A stretch of 64,000 nucleotides of DNA from Trypanosoma brucei gambiense DAL972 (GCF_000210295.1 NC_026743.1:2914001-2978000), one strand, 5' to 3'. Numbered from the stretch's first letter, positions 20,826-31,088 are shown. The notes: generated by a model not told the origin, from the letters alone. Program-made: numbers and translations.

Positions 20826-23627
20826 CTACAACCAGAGTTCGTTCCTATCTGGGTTTAGCGAGTGAGTGAGATCATTCAATGTGTGAAGCTGAACCTCACC
20901 CTTCTCGAACCCAAATACCACCATACGGCTTTCCGCCTTTGCCTCCGGTGGCGTGTCAAAGCAAGTGCAAATACCGGCGTTCGTCTGGGAAAGGGATTGC
21001 GAAAAAACGGGCAGTTCCCTTTCCCCCTTCGCCAAATCAAGCAAATAAAACATACCACCTGCGTCCAAAACCCAGTACAGCCACTTGTCCATTAGACTGC
21101 AGCGAATTTCAGTAACACGATGAGTGCTAAGGGGAATAGATATCTGTGGACTACCCTCGGTGTGCAGATACACCCTAACACTGCCATCATCGTACCCGAC
21201 CATAAGGATTCTGTTATCCACAGGATTGTATTGCACACACGACGGCACAACAATGGGTTGATTAAAAAATCGCGAGGAGGGCCCGTAAACTGATGGAGCG
21301 GCCACACTACCGAAACGGCTAATGTGACGCACTCCCTCGGCGCACGCCACGACGTAATGAGACGGATCGGACGGCACAAAATCAATGGCAAATGCTTCCT
21401 GCGATAGCGATGCTGAGTTTGCACGATCGCTGCCTTTGGACGCCGCCAATAGCAGTCGAACGGTGGAGAACATGTTCAATCCATTTTCATTATCAATGAT
21501 GGCGCCCTTCGCCTGATCCTTTTCATTCACGACCCAAAAGTGTGTCTCACCGAAGGCATCGAGTGAAACTAGTTGTTCAGCTTCATCTTTCCGTATGCCC
21601 GTTGCTGTGTTGTACCCTGCAACAGTAACCGAAACCAACGGTGCCAAGTGATTACCTGCTTGCCACGATGTTGAGAAGGAGGGAAGACGGAATCTATGTC
21701 CTTCATAACGGCCGGCTGTCGTATGATTTCTCTCCGGCTCGCGGGTGTCCCATAAACAAACAGAACCGTCTTCAGACCCACCATAAATCAAGTAGGGTTT
21801 TCGCGGACTTGCGGATATACACGTGATCACTGATGGTGAGACAAGTACCTTCTCTGGTGCAGTGTTGTCATATATACTCCAGAGGAGAATCACTGACATG
21901 TAACGATCCATCTCCTTGGAGGGCCCTTCCTCCACACACGATCCATGAAGCGCCACTATATAGGTTGGATTGCAGGGATTAAAGAGGACCTTGAGCACAG
22001 GCCTGTTCCGCGCGGCAGAAAAGCAGAAGGAGACACACGATGACGAGAACTGTGTCTCACTTTTTGCCTTTGTTGCATCCGAACCCACTCCCTCGTTCTC
22101 ATCCATAGCAGCGCGGATGATGGGAAAGACGCGGTTCAGAAATCCCGCCAACAGCGCCCCGTCAGCAAACTGCTGTTGTTGGGTATTTTCTGTCACAGTG
22201 CCCCCGTCCGTTCCTCCCTTTCCCGTGGTAAATTGTGCCACGTTATTTGTATGCAACTCTGGGCATAATCCCAGGTCCCGGGGCACTTCCACCCCGCGGC
22301 TTTTTACCCGCACACGCTCCGCTTGCACTCCGACGTCCGTACGATCCTCCTCTGCGGGATTTTGTACGCCTACTTGTTTACGACCCGACTCCCCAAAGCT
22401 TCGGATGTACATGTCATATTGAGATTGCGGCGGCGCATCAACCAGGGCAGCCGCAACATCATCCATATCTACCAACCGTCGCAGTGCTGTCGCACGCTGT
22501 AAATCTTTGTCAAACTGGGTGACATACCCCTGCCGCTGGAGGTCTTCCGCGGCGAACGCGCTTGTGCCCAGAGGCCCCGTCGTCGCTTTGGAGTCATTTC
22601 CCCGCTTGTTTCGCTTCTCCTCCCGCTCTTTTCTCCGCAGTTCACGGCGTTCAAGTGCTTCTCGTTCTCTCTCTTCTTCAGCACGGCGTCTCTCATTCTG
22701 TTGAGCTGCTTCCTTTGCTTCGTGCGCCGCCTGGCGAATAGCATGATTCTCAGCCGCCATCGCCGCTGCCAGTTCTTCTGTTTTCTGCCCAGCTACTAGC
22801 GCAGTTGTGCGTCCTCGTCTACTTTCCGGTGACACACCTTGCTCATTCCTGGGGGACGCCTGCTTGGCTCCCTTTTTGTTACTAAGAATATCTTGAAGGT
22901 CATCCCCGTCCTCGTCAATGGTCTCCTCCTTTTCCTTTTCCATTTCCTTCTTTTCTTTCTCTTTTTTCTCTTCCTTTTCCTTGGCCTTCCGTTCAGCACG
23001 TTCCTTTTCTTTACGTGCCCGACGTTCTTCCTCTGTCTCGTCACGCTTTGACTTTCGCTCCTTCTCCCCATCATTCCCAACCTCTTTTTCCTCCTTTTCT
23101 TTTTTCTCTTCCTTTTCCTTGGCCTTGCGCTCGGCACGTTCCTTTTCTTTACGTGCTCGACGTTCTTCCTCTGTCTCGTCACGCTTTGACTTTCTCTCCT
23201 TCTCCCCATCATTCCCAACCTCTTTTTCCTCCTTTTCTTTTTTCTCTTCCTTTTCCTTGGCCTTGCGCTCGGCACGTTCCTTTTCTTTACGTGCTCGACG
23301 TTCTTCCTCTGTCTCGTCACGCTTTGACTTTCTCTCCTTCTCCCCATCATTCCCAACCTCTTTTTCCTCCTTTTCTTTTTTCTCTTCCTTTTCCTTGGCC
23401 TTGCGCTCGGCACGTTCCTTTTCTTTACGTGCTCGACGTTCTTCCTCTGTCTCGTCACGCTTTGACTTTCTCTCCTTCTCCCCATCATTCCCAACCTCTT
23501 TTTCCTCCTTTTCTTTTTTCTCTTCCTTTTCCTTGGCCTTGCGCTCGGCACGTTCCTTCTCCTTACGTGCCCGGCGCTCTTCCTCTGTCTCGTCACGTTT
23601 CGACTTCGTGGTCGTGTCGTCACCCAT
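20826..23627 (-). CDS. WDR60-like dynein-2 (IFT dynein) intermediate chain with an expanded charged repeat
   Basis: A 933-residue protein in two parts. The first 330 or so residues are extremely Lys/Glu/Arg-rich, with five tandem units of 46 residues (each beginning KSKRDETEEERRARKEKE), then more charged coiled coil. The carboxy half is a beta-propeller: SVILLWSIYDNTAPEKVL then VITCISASPRKPYLIYGG followed by GSVCLWDTREPE closely matches WDR60 (DYNC2I1), the intermediate chain of the retrograde intraflagellar transport motor. The stretch between (FDKDLQRATALRRLVD, YDMYIRSFG) also fits WDR60 proteins. It should act in the flagellum and at its base. Start at 23627 is the first ATG, before the repeat array. 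Confidence is high for the propeller and dynein link, lower for WDR60 versus its partner WDR34. Confidence 0.8.
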   Translation of the reverse strand: MGDDTTTKSKRDETEEERRARKEKERAERKAKEKEEKKEKEEKEVGNDGEKERKSKRDETEEERRARKEKERAERKAKEKEEKKEKEEKEVGNDGEKERKSKRDETEEERRARKEKERAERKAKEKEEKKEKEEKEVGNDGEKERKSKRDETEEERRARKEKERAERKAKEKEEKKEKEEKEVGNDGEKERKSKRDETEEERRARKEKERAERKAKEKEEKKEKEKKEMEKEKEETIDEDGDDLQDILSNKKGAKQASPRNEQGVSPESRRGRTTALVAGQKTEELAAAMAAENHAIRQAAHEAKEAAQQNERRRAEEEREREALERRELRRKEREEKRNKRGNDSKATTGPLGTSAFAAEDLQRQGYVTQFDKDLQRATALRRLVDMDDVAAALVDAPPQSQYDMYIRSFGESGRKQVGVQNPAEEDRTDVGVQAERVRVKSRGVEVPRDLGLCPELHTNNVAQFTTGKGGTDGGTVTENTQQQQFADGALLAGFLNRVFPIIRAAMDENEGVGSDATKAKSETQFSSSCVSFCFSAARNRPVLKVLFNPCNPTYIVALHGSCVEEGPSKEMDRYMSVILLWSIYDNTAPEKVLVSPSVITCISASPRKPYLIYGGSEDGSVCLWDTREPERNHTTAGRYEGHRFRLPSFSTSWQAGNHLAPLVSVTVAGYNTATGIRKDEAEQLVSLDAFGETHFWVVNEKDQAKGAIIDNENGLNMFSTVRLLLAASKGSDRANSASLSQEAFAIDFVPSDPSHYVVACAEGVRHISRFGSVAAPSVYGPSSRFFNQPIVVPSCVQYNPVDNRILMVGYDDGSVRVYLHTEGSPQISIPLSTHRVTEIRCSLMDKWLYWVLDAGGMFYLLDLAKGERELPVFSQSLSQTNAGICTCFDTPPEAKAESRMVVFGFEKGEVQLHTLNDLTHSLNPDRNELWL
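22930..23624. repeat. Five tandem 138-bp in-frame repeats in the WDR60-like gene
   Basis: The anchor TCACG(C/T)TT recurs at 23041, 23179, 23317, 23455 and 23593, an exact 138-bp period (46 codons). The inner units are almost identical at DNA level, including synonymous positions, while the outermost units diverge slightly and the one nearest 22930 degenerates into shorter KEK/EKE runs. This indicates recent expansion by unequal crossing-over or slippage rather than selection on codons. Confidence 0.95.
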
Positions 23628-23850
23628 AGTTACGTTTTATTTGTCTTCCTTTTTAAGTACCCTTGTGTGAGAATGCAAATAGGGGAGGGGGAATGATTGT
23701 GAGGAAGAAGACAAATAAATGTACACGTGCCCATGTATGCATGAGGTGAAATTAAAATCCGTAAAAAAGCACAGCAAACAAGCCAAGGGTTATGCTCTTC
23801 CCCAGCGGCTATTCACTTTGCACCACACAGCAGTTAAATGATCTCATACG

Positions 23851-25638
23851 CTACGCCACATTATTCCAGCAACTCGCGATGTGACGTGCACTAACGCCGT
23901 GCTGGAAAAGAGCGTAGGAAAGCCATCGGATCTTTTCCCGGTTAGCCTTGTCAATCTCAGAACTGCAAACTGATGTTGCACTCGCTGCTCGCCTGTTGCC
24001 TCCAACCCCTCTTCGCCTACCGCTACCTGTAAGCAAACGTCCTCGATGAAGCACGCTCCGGAGGTGGTGCACAGAGCCTGGAAAAAATCCCAAAGAGGAT
24101 AAAAACAACAGCACTTTCATTTCATCACTTGATAGAGTACGACGCGCGGACCCATAAGAGTCGTCTCCCACGCCTCGTTTAAGGGCATCTACGCCCCAGC
24201 AGTCGTAAAGAATCCACGCTAGGACAAGACGCACGTAACCCGAGGCGGATTCGGAACACCTGACGAGAGGACGTGCTGGACGATCGTTTGGGTTCCAAAT
24301 TCCATTTCGCCGGTGCACTTTCCTCAGCATACACGATATTAGCGCGCAAAGACTCGCGTTGAACGGAGCAAAAAATCGATAGTGGTAATTGACGCTCACA
24401 TCCGCAAATGACAAATAACTGTCATGCTCCTGCACGGCCTCATCCTCAATCGCAGCAGCGGCGAAGGCACCGCGTACAGCTTCCCCCATCCGGTTCCATA
24501 GCGGTTTATATGGCATTTCGACGGGAGGTAGGCTACAGTAAGGAGAGGTCGTCCTGATGCAGCACAACATGTCTTCGTCTGGTCGCGTTGACAGTTCACC
24601 AAAGACTTCCTCCCATGGGAAAAGACGACCCCGAGCAAGCATATCATGTGTCCAATTGATTTCACTCCCTCCTGCGTCGGACGGCGTTAATGGGGGGACA
24701 CCCGAGAGCTGGGAGAGGGGGAATCGTGTCTCTTTTAACGCATCAAGCGTGACAGGTAAGGATGGCAATACCTTCTGGCGACGCACTGCGACACGATCAG
24801 GACCTGCATGAAAAATTGAACCCTGTGTAAACATCTCCCCAACTCCAAACAGTGTGTAAGATACCCAGCGTGGATGATACGCTTCTATGACGTAATCACA
24901 GTATCGTCGGAACTGCGCCGCCGTCATTTCAAACTTGTGGTCTTCGTGTCTCACGTTGTACGGTAAACCTGGCAAAGAGTGAGGAGCACCGTTCAACCGC
25001 GGTTGAATGCTACCTCCGAACTGACCGGTCACACTACTCTTGGCATTACCGATACCATTTCTATCGCGATTGGGTGTTGTAATGACTACAACCCGCGCAC
25101 CGCAAGCCGCGGCAAGGTGGGCAAAAAGGACCTCGGTGAAGAGGGGAACATCACGAACATTTATGTGTTCTAACACTTCAATGGAGATAACGGCATCGTA
25201 TTGGTGTGATAACTGGGTGCGAGGAACCGCTTCTCCCAGTTGTGTAGCCTCTTTCCCGATTTCCCGTTCCCTTTCCTTGTCTTCTTGAAACGGAGTGAAG
25301 ACCGGTGGTTTCGTGAGGTCCCCTTGAACGAACTCAACGTGCATGGGGTGCAGAAGTGCAACGGGGGATGAGAATCCTAGTGCTGTTATCGCTTCTTTGG
25401 CTTCATGCAACGCCACTTTGTCCAAATCGATCGCGAGCGCGCGACTGAAAGAATGTTCTTGTAACTGGGAGGTCAGTATATGGCGTAGCAGTCCGCCACG
25501 CGAACAACCGGCATCAATGAACGAGCTACACCCATTCTCCCGTAGTAAAGTTTGCACTTTCTGCGCCCGCTGTACGTATAATGGTGGGGAAAACGATGGA
25601 GTCCACTCGTGGTCACCGCCGTTCCCATATACGGACAT
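23851..25638 (-). CDS. HEN1: HEN1-type small-RNA 3'-terminal 2'-O-methyltransferase
   Basis: The ATG at 25638 (MSVYGNGGDHEW) gives 595 residues; further upstream the frame lacks support and consists of pyrimidine-derived hydrophobic codons. The SAM-binding site is visible as FIDAGCSRGGLLRHIL and the acidic AIDLDK strand. The HEN1 metal site is present: SIEVLEH (Glu154, Glu157, His158) and RHEDHKFEMT (His234 as the likely fourth ligand), with VVVITTPNRDRN between, exactly the family order. HEN1 methylates the 2'-OH at the 3' end of small RNAs to protect them. T. brucei is RNAi-competent, so siRNAs bound by its Argonaute are the likely substrate. The carboxy 300 or so residues match nothing I know. 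A splice acceptor lies only about 10 bases upstream of the ATG. Confidence 0.88.
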   Translation of the reverse strand: MSVYGNGGDHEWTPSFSPPLYVQRAQKVQTLLRENGCSSFIDAGCSRGGLLRHILTSQLQEHSFSRALAIDLDKVALHEAKEAITALGFSSPVALLHPMHVEFVQGDLTKPPVFTPFQEDKEREREIGKEATQLGEAVPRTQLSHQYDAVISIEVLEHINVRDVPLFTEVLFAHLAAACGARVVVITTPNRDRNGIGNAKSSVTGQFGGSIQPRLNGAPHSLPGLPYNVRHEDHKFEMTAAQFRRYCDYVIEAYHPRWVSYTLFGVGEMFTQGSIFHAGPDRVAVRRQKVLPSLPVTLDALKETRFPLSQLSGVPPLTPSDAGGSEINWTHDMLARGRLFPWEEVFGELSTRPDEDMLCCIRTTSPYCSLPPVEMPYKPLWNRMGEAVRGAFAAAAIEDEAVQEHDSYLSFADVSVNYHYRFFAPFNASLCALISCMLRKVHRRNGIWNPNDRPARPLVRCSESASGYVRLVLAWILYDCWGVDALKRGVGDDSYGSARRTLSSDEMKVLLFLSSLGFFPGSVHHLRSVLHRGRLLTGSGRRRGVGGNRRAASATSVCSSEIDKANREKIRWLSYALFQHGVSARHIASCWNNVA

Positions 25639-27153
25639 TTGAGCGCCTGCATGAAGCGCAGGGGCCGTCAACACGAACGAGAAGATGATTGAGGAAAGGT
25701 GGGGGCGGGAGAACAAAAGTAAATGAGGGCCAACTAAAAAAAATATTAATATTGACAGAGAATGCCGCAATAAGTGAGAGGGAATACACTAATGCATACA
25801 GGACGAACAAATAAAGCGAACGGTGATGTCAGTTAGCAGTGATGGGAGCCCATTCTCACCATCAGCTAGGGAGAAATAATGCCGCCCTGGACCGCCGGAC
25901 GGAGACAAGACTGAACGAAAACAAAAACACATACAAGGGGGCGCTAATGTAAAACGATACACATGCAAAAGCCGAAGGGGAGGAATCCCCCATTAGGATG
26001 GTTTGGCGTGATGACGGGAGGCGCGTTTGTCCGAAAGACGCACGACCCCCAGAAAAAGAGGGTGAGAAAGAAGACAACAACGACAAAATTGAATAGCGTT
26101 AAAGCAGAAAGGTGTGTTTTTGTGTTTTTTTTTTGTGTGCGATGATGGACTAAAATATTGAAGTGAAAAATTTACAAGCAGGAGTTTGACCGGCATGCCA
26201 CATCCCGTCTCATATCCCGTCGGTGTTACTTCACCCCTCGCGTGCTGAACACAAAAACAAAAGCTGTTAGGGAGCACAACCAATCACCTTGACAAATATA
26301 TATATGTATATAAAATATCCAACTAAAGCAACACACCATACAAACTGATAAAAGTGGAAAGATAACATAAATAAGCGTATTAATAATTTCATTGCCGCCG
26401 AATACGGAAGGTCGATGAGGAAAGGACGGAGTGACGCGAAACGTTGACTGGATTCATTTTTATTCACCACAACTTGACCATTCCGGTGGAAAGATCTTAA
26501 CAAACAGGCAAACTGCTCCATACTCCAAAAGGTCACCCGCCGAGCCCCAATGATGCACCGCGCCATCCCCGCTAAAACCCATAAGTGAGCCTCGGCGTCA
26601 CACGCTCAAGGGAGTTATAAACCAAACAAACATACGCCACCACCCTCACAAAGTTATTTGGAGGCATCAATGAAGCGAAGACCTGAATTGTTTACCAAGT
26701 GCAAACAATCGACATTTCCTTATTCGCCGTGTCCCGCTCACGGCACGCGAGAGGTGGTGAATCTCCGAAAACAAAAAAAAAACAAAAAAGGAAAAACAAA
26801 ACAAAAACGTCGCCAAGATCAGTAGCAAAAAACGATGGGTCTCAATCACTCACTGGAAAAGTAGCAGCAAGATAATTTCAGCAGTTGCACACACAGGAGC
26901 GTCCTGACATCCGCATAGACCTACCTTGTACTTTTATTCCCTACCCATGTTTTTTTTTCATCTGTTCTCCCTCCTTTCCCATGTCAGCAACGATGTTGAA
27001 CGTAATAGTTTCACCGATGGAGGATCCTTCCCCGACATCAATAGTGATGTGCCACCGCTGTATTGGCATGATGGACGCGTGCACACACAGACACACACAC
27101 ACACACACACACACATCATTGGTGATGTAGACACTGCATATCCCCAAAAAGGT
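25639..27153. other. Spacer upstream of HEN1 and downstream of the nucleotidyltransferase gene
   Basis: No gene is supported in 1.5 kb. It contains a polypyrimidine region serving HEN1, several A/T homopolymers near 26100-26130 and 26770-26810, and a (CA)n tract at about 27081-27114. By position it is mostly the 3' UTR of the nucleotidyltransferase mRNA. Confidence 0.5.
25647..25648 (-). promoter_or_regulatory. Probable spliced-leader acceptor AG for the HEN1 mRNA
   Basis: Reading the minus strand, a pyrimidine-rich tract (CTTTCCTCAATCATCTTCTCG) is followed by CTTCATGCAG and then GCGCTCAA before ATG. If used, the AG gives a 5' UTR under 10 bases and supports 25638 as the start. It would also exclude the upstream in-frame codons. 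Prediction from sequence only. Confidence 0.35.
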
Positions 27154-30100
27154 TTACATACCTCCTTGACCCAAGGGTGCTATCGGGTCGTAGAAGCGTT
27201 GGCCACGCGAAAGATGTGGAGGCACAAAATTCATCATGAACCCCTCATCCTCCCTTAGCTTTTTTGTCGAGTAATATGCTCCTTCTGGAGCTCTCTCAGG
27301 TCCTGTGGGGTAACACGGGAAGGGAGAAACATCATGCATGTACGGAAAGGTTCCCCCCAAAGGCATTGCGGGTGGCGCTGTGCAATGGTTTCGCAGAGTG
27401 CCTACATTCCTAAAACCAACCCGCATAAGCGGGATTCCACGTAATAACTGGTTCCGTGTTGACATTGAATTCGCTGTGGGTTTTCCGTGGACTTGACTCC
27501 CCGCTCCTCCCAGCCATGCACCCCCATCTGTGCAATTGGTATGTTGCAAAGGATTTGCGGGAGCTGCGGGTGACAGGGATGTAGTGGGAGGAGGGCAACT
27601 CACAGGGAGTGGACCGGGCACAGTCTTCACCGAATGATAGGAAGGGTGCTGCTGTCTTGGCTGCTGGTTCTTCAGAACTCCAAGACCAGGATGGGAGATA
27701 TAAGCATTATCAGATGGAGTCGACAGTTGGCTGCTTCTCCCTTCAAATTCGTCATTGCTTCCGAGTACCCTTTCCTGGGAGTCGAAAAGAAACTGTGGTT
27801 CCAATACTTGTTGTACATTGGGAACGCAGAAAAATGTTGGTTGCGAACACTGTTTGCAGCTTGTTAGAGCCACACGTGGTCTTACCGGCAAATGTTCCGG
27901 ACAGTAACGCTGCACATAGTGCAAAGTCTGGCCGAAGAGTTCATGGAGAATGCTGTGCCCCGTCATGTCTACACATCTGTTGTACGCTGCGGCATCCACC
28001 AAATAGTGGCCCAGTGCCCCAGAGAATTGCGGTTCGCGTGTTACACTGCCCGTGACACCGCTACCAAGCCCGCTGCTCGGGCCCCGAGAAGTCGGCAGAG
28101 ATTGCGCAAGCTTCGCCGATCCCATTTTAAAAAGAACGAGACCCTCCCGAAAAGCACGATAAATGCGCTGAAGGTGGTTGCGGCAAACGCCCCGACACAC
28201 ACTTGAACCCCACCGCAGCGGATCCATGACATTCATAGTTCGAAGGGGAAAGTTAACTGTGGTTGTCACGGGGCCCGATGCTCGTCCGCCATCGTCCGCG
28301 TGGCCGCGGCTGACGGCATGTTCCTTTCCAGCTTCAGGCGTGAAGCTCTCCGGAGTGTTGCTGCTGGGGTGCGATTTGTTAGCCTGGGCGCAGGGTGGGA
28401 AGTGCCCCGCCTTTCCCCGTTGAGGACGGTGACTTTCCTGTGATAGCATCCTCTTTAATTCCCTGGGAGTTATGAGCTGCTTAGCACGTCGGCGAAGGCA
28501 ATGCCCCAACGCCTCCTGACCTTCGGCTGTTAGACCAAACACAGCTGAGCCGCCAGGTTGTTGGAAGTGCTCCACCTGTGACTCAACAAGATCGAGGTCT
28601 AATGGCACATTATTTATTTTGTCGCACGGAACAGGACCAAACAACGTGAGGCAGTAACTTTCAAAGTCAAAATAACTGAAATATTTGAGGAAGCGCGCAA
28701 ATAACTGAAGCGGCGAGATGTGTTGATATTCTCCACGCTGCCTCTCGTCCAGATGTTTTCCGTCGCCTTCACCGCCTCGCTCTTCCCGTTCCACATCTTC
28801 AAGAAACTCAACAGTGTTTATCATAGAAATAATCATCACAGTAGCCGCGTAGGAGGATATGTACCCTCCCTGGCCACTGAGAACATGCGCCTCGTAGCAG
28901 CACCACGCTTTCATCAGCAGCAGAGTTCGCTTCAAAAGGTGGTTACATCCGATCTTCATGTCCATCTCGTGCAAAAAACGTATGCAACTGACACCCCCAA
29001 GTTGCCCTACCGTTATATCGTAGCTGCTTCCGTCCATTACAAGCTTTAAGACACGAACTTCAGCAACAACAACAGTGTCGACATACACAGACTTGTTGTT
29101 TTCCCGAAGGTAGTCCGCCACGCTCGAGAGCAATTCACCACCCGCAACAGTGGTTGCTTGAGACGATGTGCCGCTGATGCTACTGCTGCAACTACTTCCA
29201 GCTGCGCCATCAGAAGAATCAGCATGGGCTTCGCTTTGCGTCTCAATCTTGGTTGGATTCAAAAGCCCGTCCACCTCAATCGTCATATCGTTATCACCGT
29301 CGGGCAGCACAGTCCCTGATGCCAGACTACCAAAAACATAGTACCGTTTTTCCCCATAATTTACCCCCTTTCCCCATGCTACATTATTGATGGCATCATT
29401 GAGGTACCCCGCGAGACGGTTCAGTTGCATTCGACGGTGCAGAGCCATCTCCTCAACATTTTTCGACAGGGGCGCAATAACATTACTGTCGATCAGCTGG
29501 CAGAGCGCCAGCGACACCTCAGGAGTGAAGGTGTAGCTACTAGAATGACTACTAGGAGGGTCGCAGTGTTTCGTTGCTATTTGTAAACTATCGGCACCGG
29601 GACAAAGAAGATCCTTCTGACTCTGGAGGTCGTTTTCCTTCTTTGTTGTGGCGGTAGCACAAGTTTCTCCTACGGGCAATGGTTTCAAACGCTCCCTCGT
29701 CGGACACGGCTGGACTTCACACATTCCTTGCGTTGGAAAATGTATGTCCCCACGTTGCCTTGACTCAACAACTGCACCCCTGTCCGCCCTTTCCCCGTCC
29801 CCCTCCGACGTGCCTCTGCACTTCCCTGGAGGGAGTGGAGGAGATGAGGCAAATGCATGTTCTTCCGTTGGGAGTGATTGTTTTCCTCCTTCGCCATGGG
29901 GTGATATGCTTGCTGAGCAGTCTGTGGCCGGTGCGGCCAAAGTGGTGCCAAAGTTGCGTGGAGTGGCCTGTGGGTCACCTTTTGTATCATCTGAGCGGTC
30001 ACAGTACTGCTCAATGTGGGGTTCCCCCTCCTGAGACAGTGCCATACGCTCGTTTGAGTGTATTGTAGCCGTATCGTCCACTTGGCTGTCGTTTTGAGCT

Positions 30101-30516
30101 TGTCCATATGAACTTAACGTATCTCCACAGGTTGTGGAGCTGTGTTTAGGGGTATCGTCCTCCGTCACCTCCAGGCCTTCCTTTCGGGACCCAGGAAGTA
30201 GTGAAACGTGTAACCTCCCTTCTTTATCCTCCTTACTATGCCGTACACCTACCCCAAGGGGTGGGACGGTGACACAAACACCCTTTTGGTTTGCACTCAC
30301 CTCGCTGGGCTGTTGCTGGTTGGAAGTGTGCTCATGTTCGTTCACACTGTTACCTGCAACGTTGGAAACTGTCTCTCCTTCACAACGGGTTGCATCTGTG
30401 GCAGCCGATCCCCCAGCTGTTTGCTGCCCAGGTTTTTTATCGCTGACAGAGACGATTGCGCCTTTCCCCTTCAAAGACCGTCGGTTTTGTGTCTGGGTGT
30501 TCCTTTTCACGGACAT
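27154..30516 (-). CDS. Non-canonical nucleotidyltransferase (poly(A)/terminal-transferase superfamily) with PAP/OAS1-type core
   Basis: The first real ATG is at 30516 (MSVKRNTQTQNRR), giving 1120 residues. The first 350 or so are Ser/Gly/Gln-rich and probably disordered. The catalytic core shows YYVFGSLASGTVLPDGDND, the GS...DxD metal-binding motif of nucleotidyltransferases (GS near 395, Asp pair near 406-408), and a third Asp in SSYDITV near 500, so all three carboxylates are present. LLLMKAWCCYEAHVLSGQGG and, much later, DPLRWGSSVCRGVCRNHLQRI resemble the substrate-binding domain of plant-type PAP/OAS1 nucleotidyltransferases. The carboxy 300 residues are Pro/Gly/Ser-rich. It should add nucleotides to an RNA 3' end; substrate and nucleotide are unknown. 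There is no import signal, so it is likely nuclear or cytosolic. Confidence 0.8.
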   Translation of the reverse strand: MSVKRNTQTQNRRSLKGKGAIVSVSDKKPGQQTAGGSAATDATRCEGETVSNVAGNSVNEHEHTSNQQQPSEVSANQKGVCVTVPPLGVGVRHSKEDKEGRLHVSLLPGSRKEGLEVTEDDTPKHSSTTCGDTLSSYGQAQNDSQVDDTATIHSNERMALSQEGEPHIEQYCDRSDDTKGDPQATPRNFGTTLAAPATDCSASISPHGEGGKQSLPTEEHAFASSPPLPPGKCRGTSEGDGERADRGAVVESRQRGDIHFPTQGMCEVQPCPTRERLKPLPVGETCATATTKKENDLQSQKDLLCPGADSLQIATKHCDPPSSHSSSYTFTPEVSLALCQLIDSNVIAPLSKNVEEMALHRRMQLNRLAGYLNDAINNVAWGKGVNYGEKRYYVFGSLASGTVLPDGDNDMTIEVDGLLNPTKIETQSEAHADSSDGAAGSSCSSSISGTSSQATTVAGGELLSSVADYLRENNKSVYVDTVVVAEVRVLKLVMDGSSYDITVGQLGGVSCIRFLHEMDMKIGCNHLLKRTLLLMKAWCCYEAHVLSGQGGYISSYAATVMIISMINTVEFLEDVEREERGGEGDGKHLDERQRGEYQHISPLQLFARFLKYFSYFDFESYCLTLFGPVPCDKINNVPLDLDLVESQVEHFQQPGGSAVFGLTAEGQEALGHCLRRRAKQLITPRELKRMLSQESHRPQRGKAGHFPPCAQANKSHPSSNTPESFTPEAGKEHAVSRGHADDGGRASGPVTTTVNFPLRTMNVMDPLRWGSSVCRGVCRNHLQRIYRAFREGLVLFKMGSAKLAQSLPTSRGPSSGLGSGVTGSVTREPQFSGALGHYLVDAAAYNRCVDMTGHSILHELFGQTLHYVQRYCPEHLPVRPRVALTSCKQCSQPTFFCVPNVQQVLEPQFLFDSQERVLGSNDEFEGRSSQLSTPSDNAYISHPGLGVLKNQQPRQQHPSYHSVKTVPGPLPVSCPPPTTSLSPAAPANPLQHTNCTDGGAWLGGAGSQVHGKPTANSMSTRNQLLRGIPLMRVGFRNVGTLRNHCTAPPAMPLGGTFPYMHDVSPFPCYPTGPERAPEGAYYSTKKLREDEGFMMNFVPPHLSRGQRFYDPIAPLGQGGM

Positions 30517-31088
30517 AACAATACTACAGTACAACAATAACAACAACAATACAGACGAATTCTGTAAAAACAAGCGTAAAAAACAACAAAACCGTACTCG
30601 TGATCACTTAAGGAGTGTGGGTGCAGATGAAATAGCTATTTGCCCCAAGAAACTAAGTCTCCTTTTTTATAGTATTCTTTCCCCTATGCGCGTCCTTCTT
30701 TGGATGGTGTCTGGCACCCTCCTCTTATCTTTTCAATGTCTCTGTTTCTCCAGTGCTACAAAAAAAACAAGGCAGCGGAAAAGTAAGTAAAGGAAACTGG
30801 AGCGAATACCCGCACACATGCTAATATGCGGTGTACATGAACGATAACAAAGGGCATTTGCGCATCCGCTAGTGGACACACGGCGACAACGGCCGAGGGT
30901 GGTTGAAAGAGGGACAAACACTATTCAAACAGTGGACGGAATTGACACCCCTTAAACTGAAGGATATATAAAAAATTAAGACCCAGCGGAGGGGATATTC
31001 ATATGGGCGCTGCGAACAATGAGAAGGGGAAGCCTGCATGGTGCCTCAGCACCAATCTATGCGCAGGATGCACAACACAACTGCTAAA
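30517..31088. other. Spacer between the EF-hand and nucleotidyltransferase genes
   Basis: No coding potential is recognised. On the minus strand a pyrimidine-rich stretch with TTTTTACAG lies about 45 bases before the nucleotidyltransferase ATG and is a candidate trans-splice acceptor. Confidence 0.5.

Noticed and set aside
22796..23670. Long Arg/Lys-rich and Ser/Phe-rich frames overlapping the WDR60-like repeats in other frames
   Set aside because: They are automatic products of the 138-bp repeat (a multiple of three keeps all frames open), not independent genes.
25639..25770. Upstream extension of HEN1 that looks like a signal peptide
   Set aside because: The hydrophobic codons come from a polypyrimidine tract, and the acceptor AG lies downstream of it.
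30517..30573. Upstream extension of the nucleotidyltransferase (leucine-rich)
   Set aside because: It starts with TTG and consists of translated polypyrimidine leader; the first ATG is at 30516.
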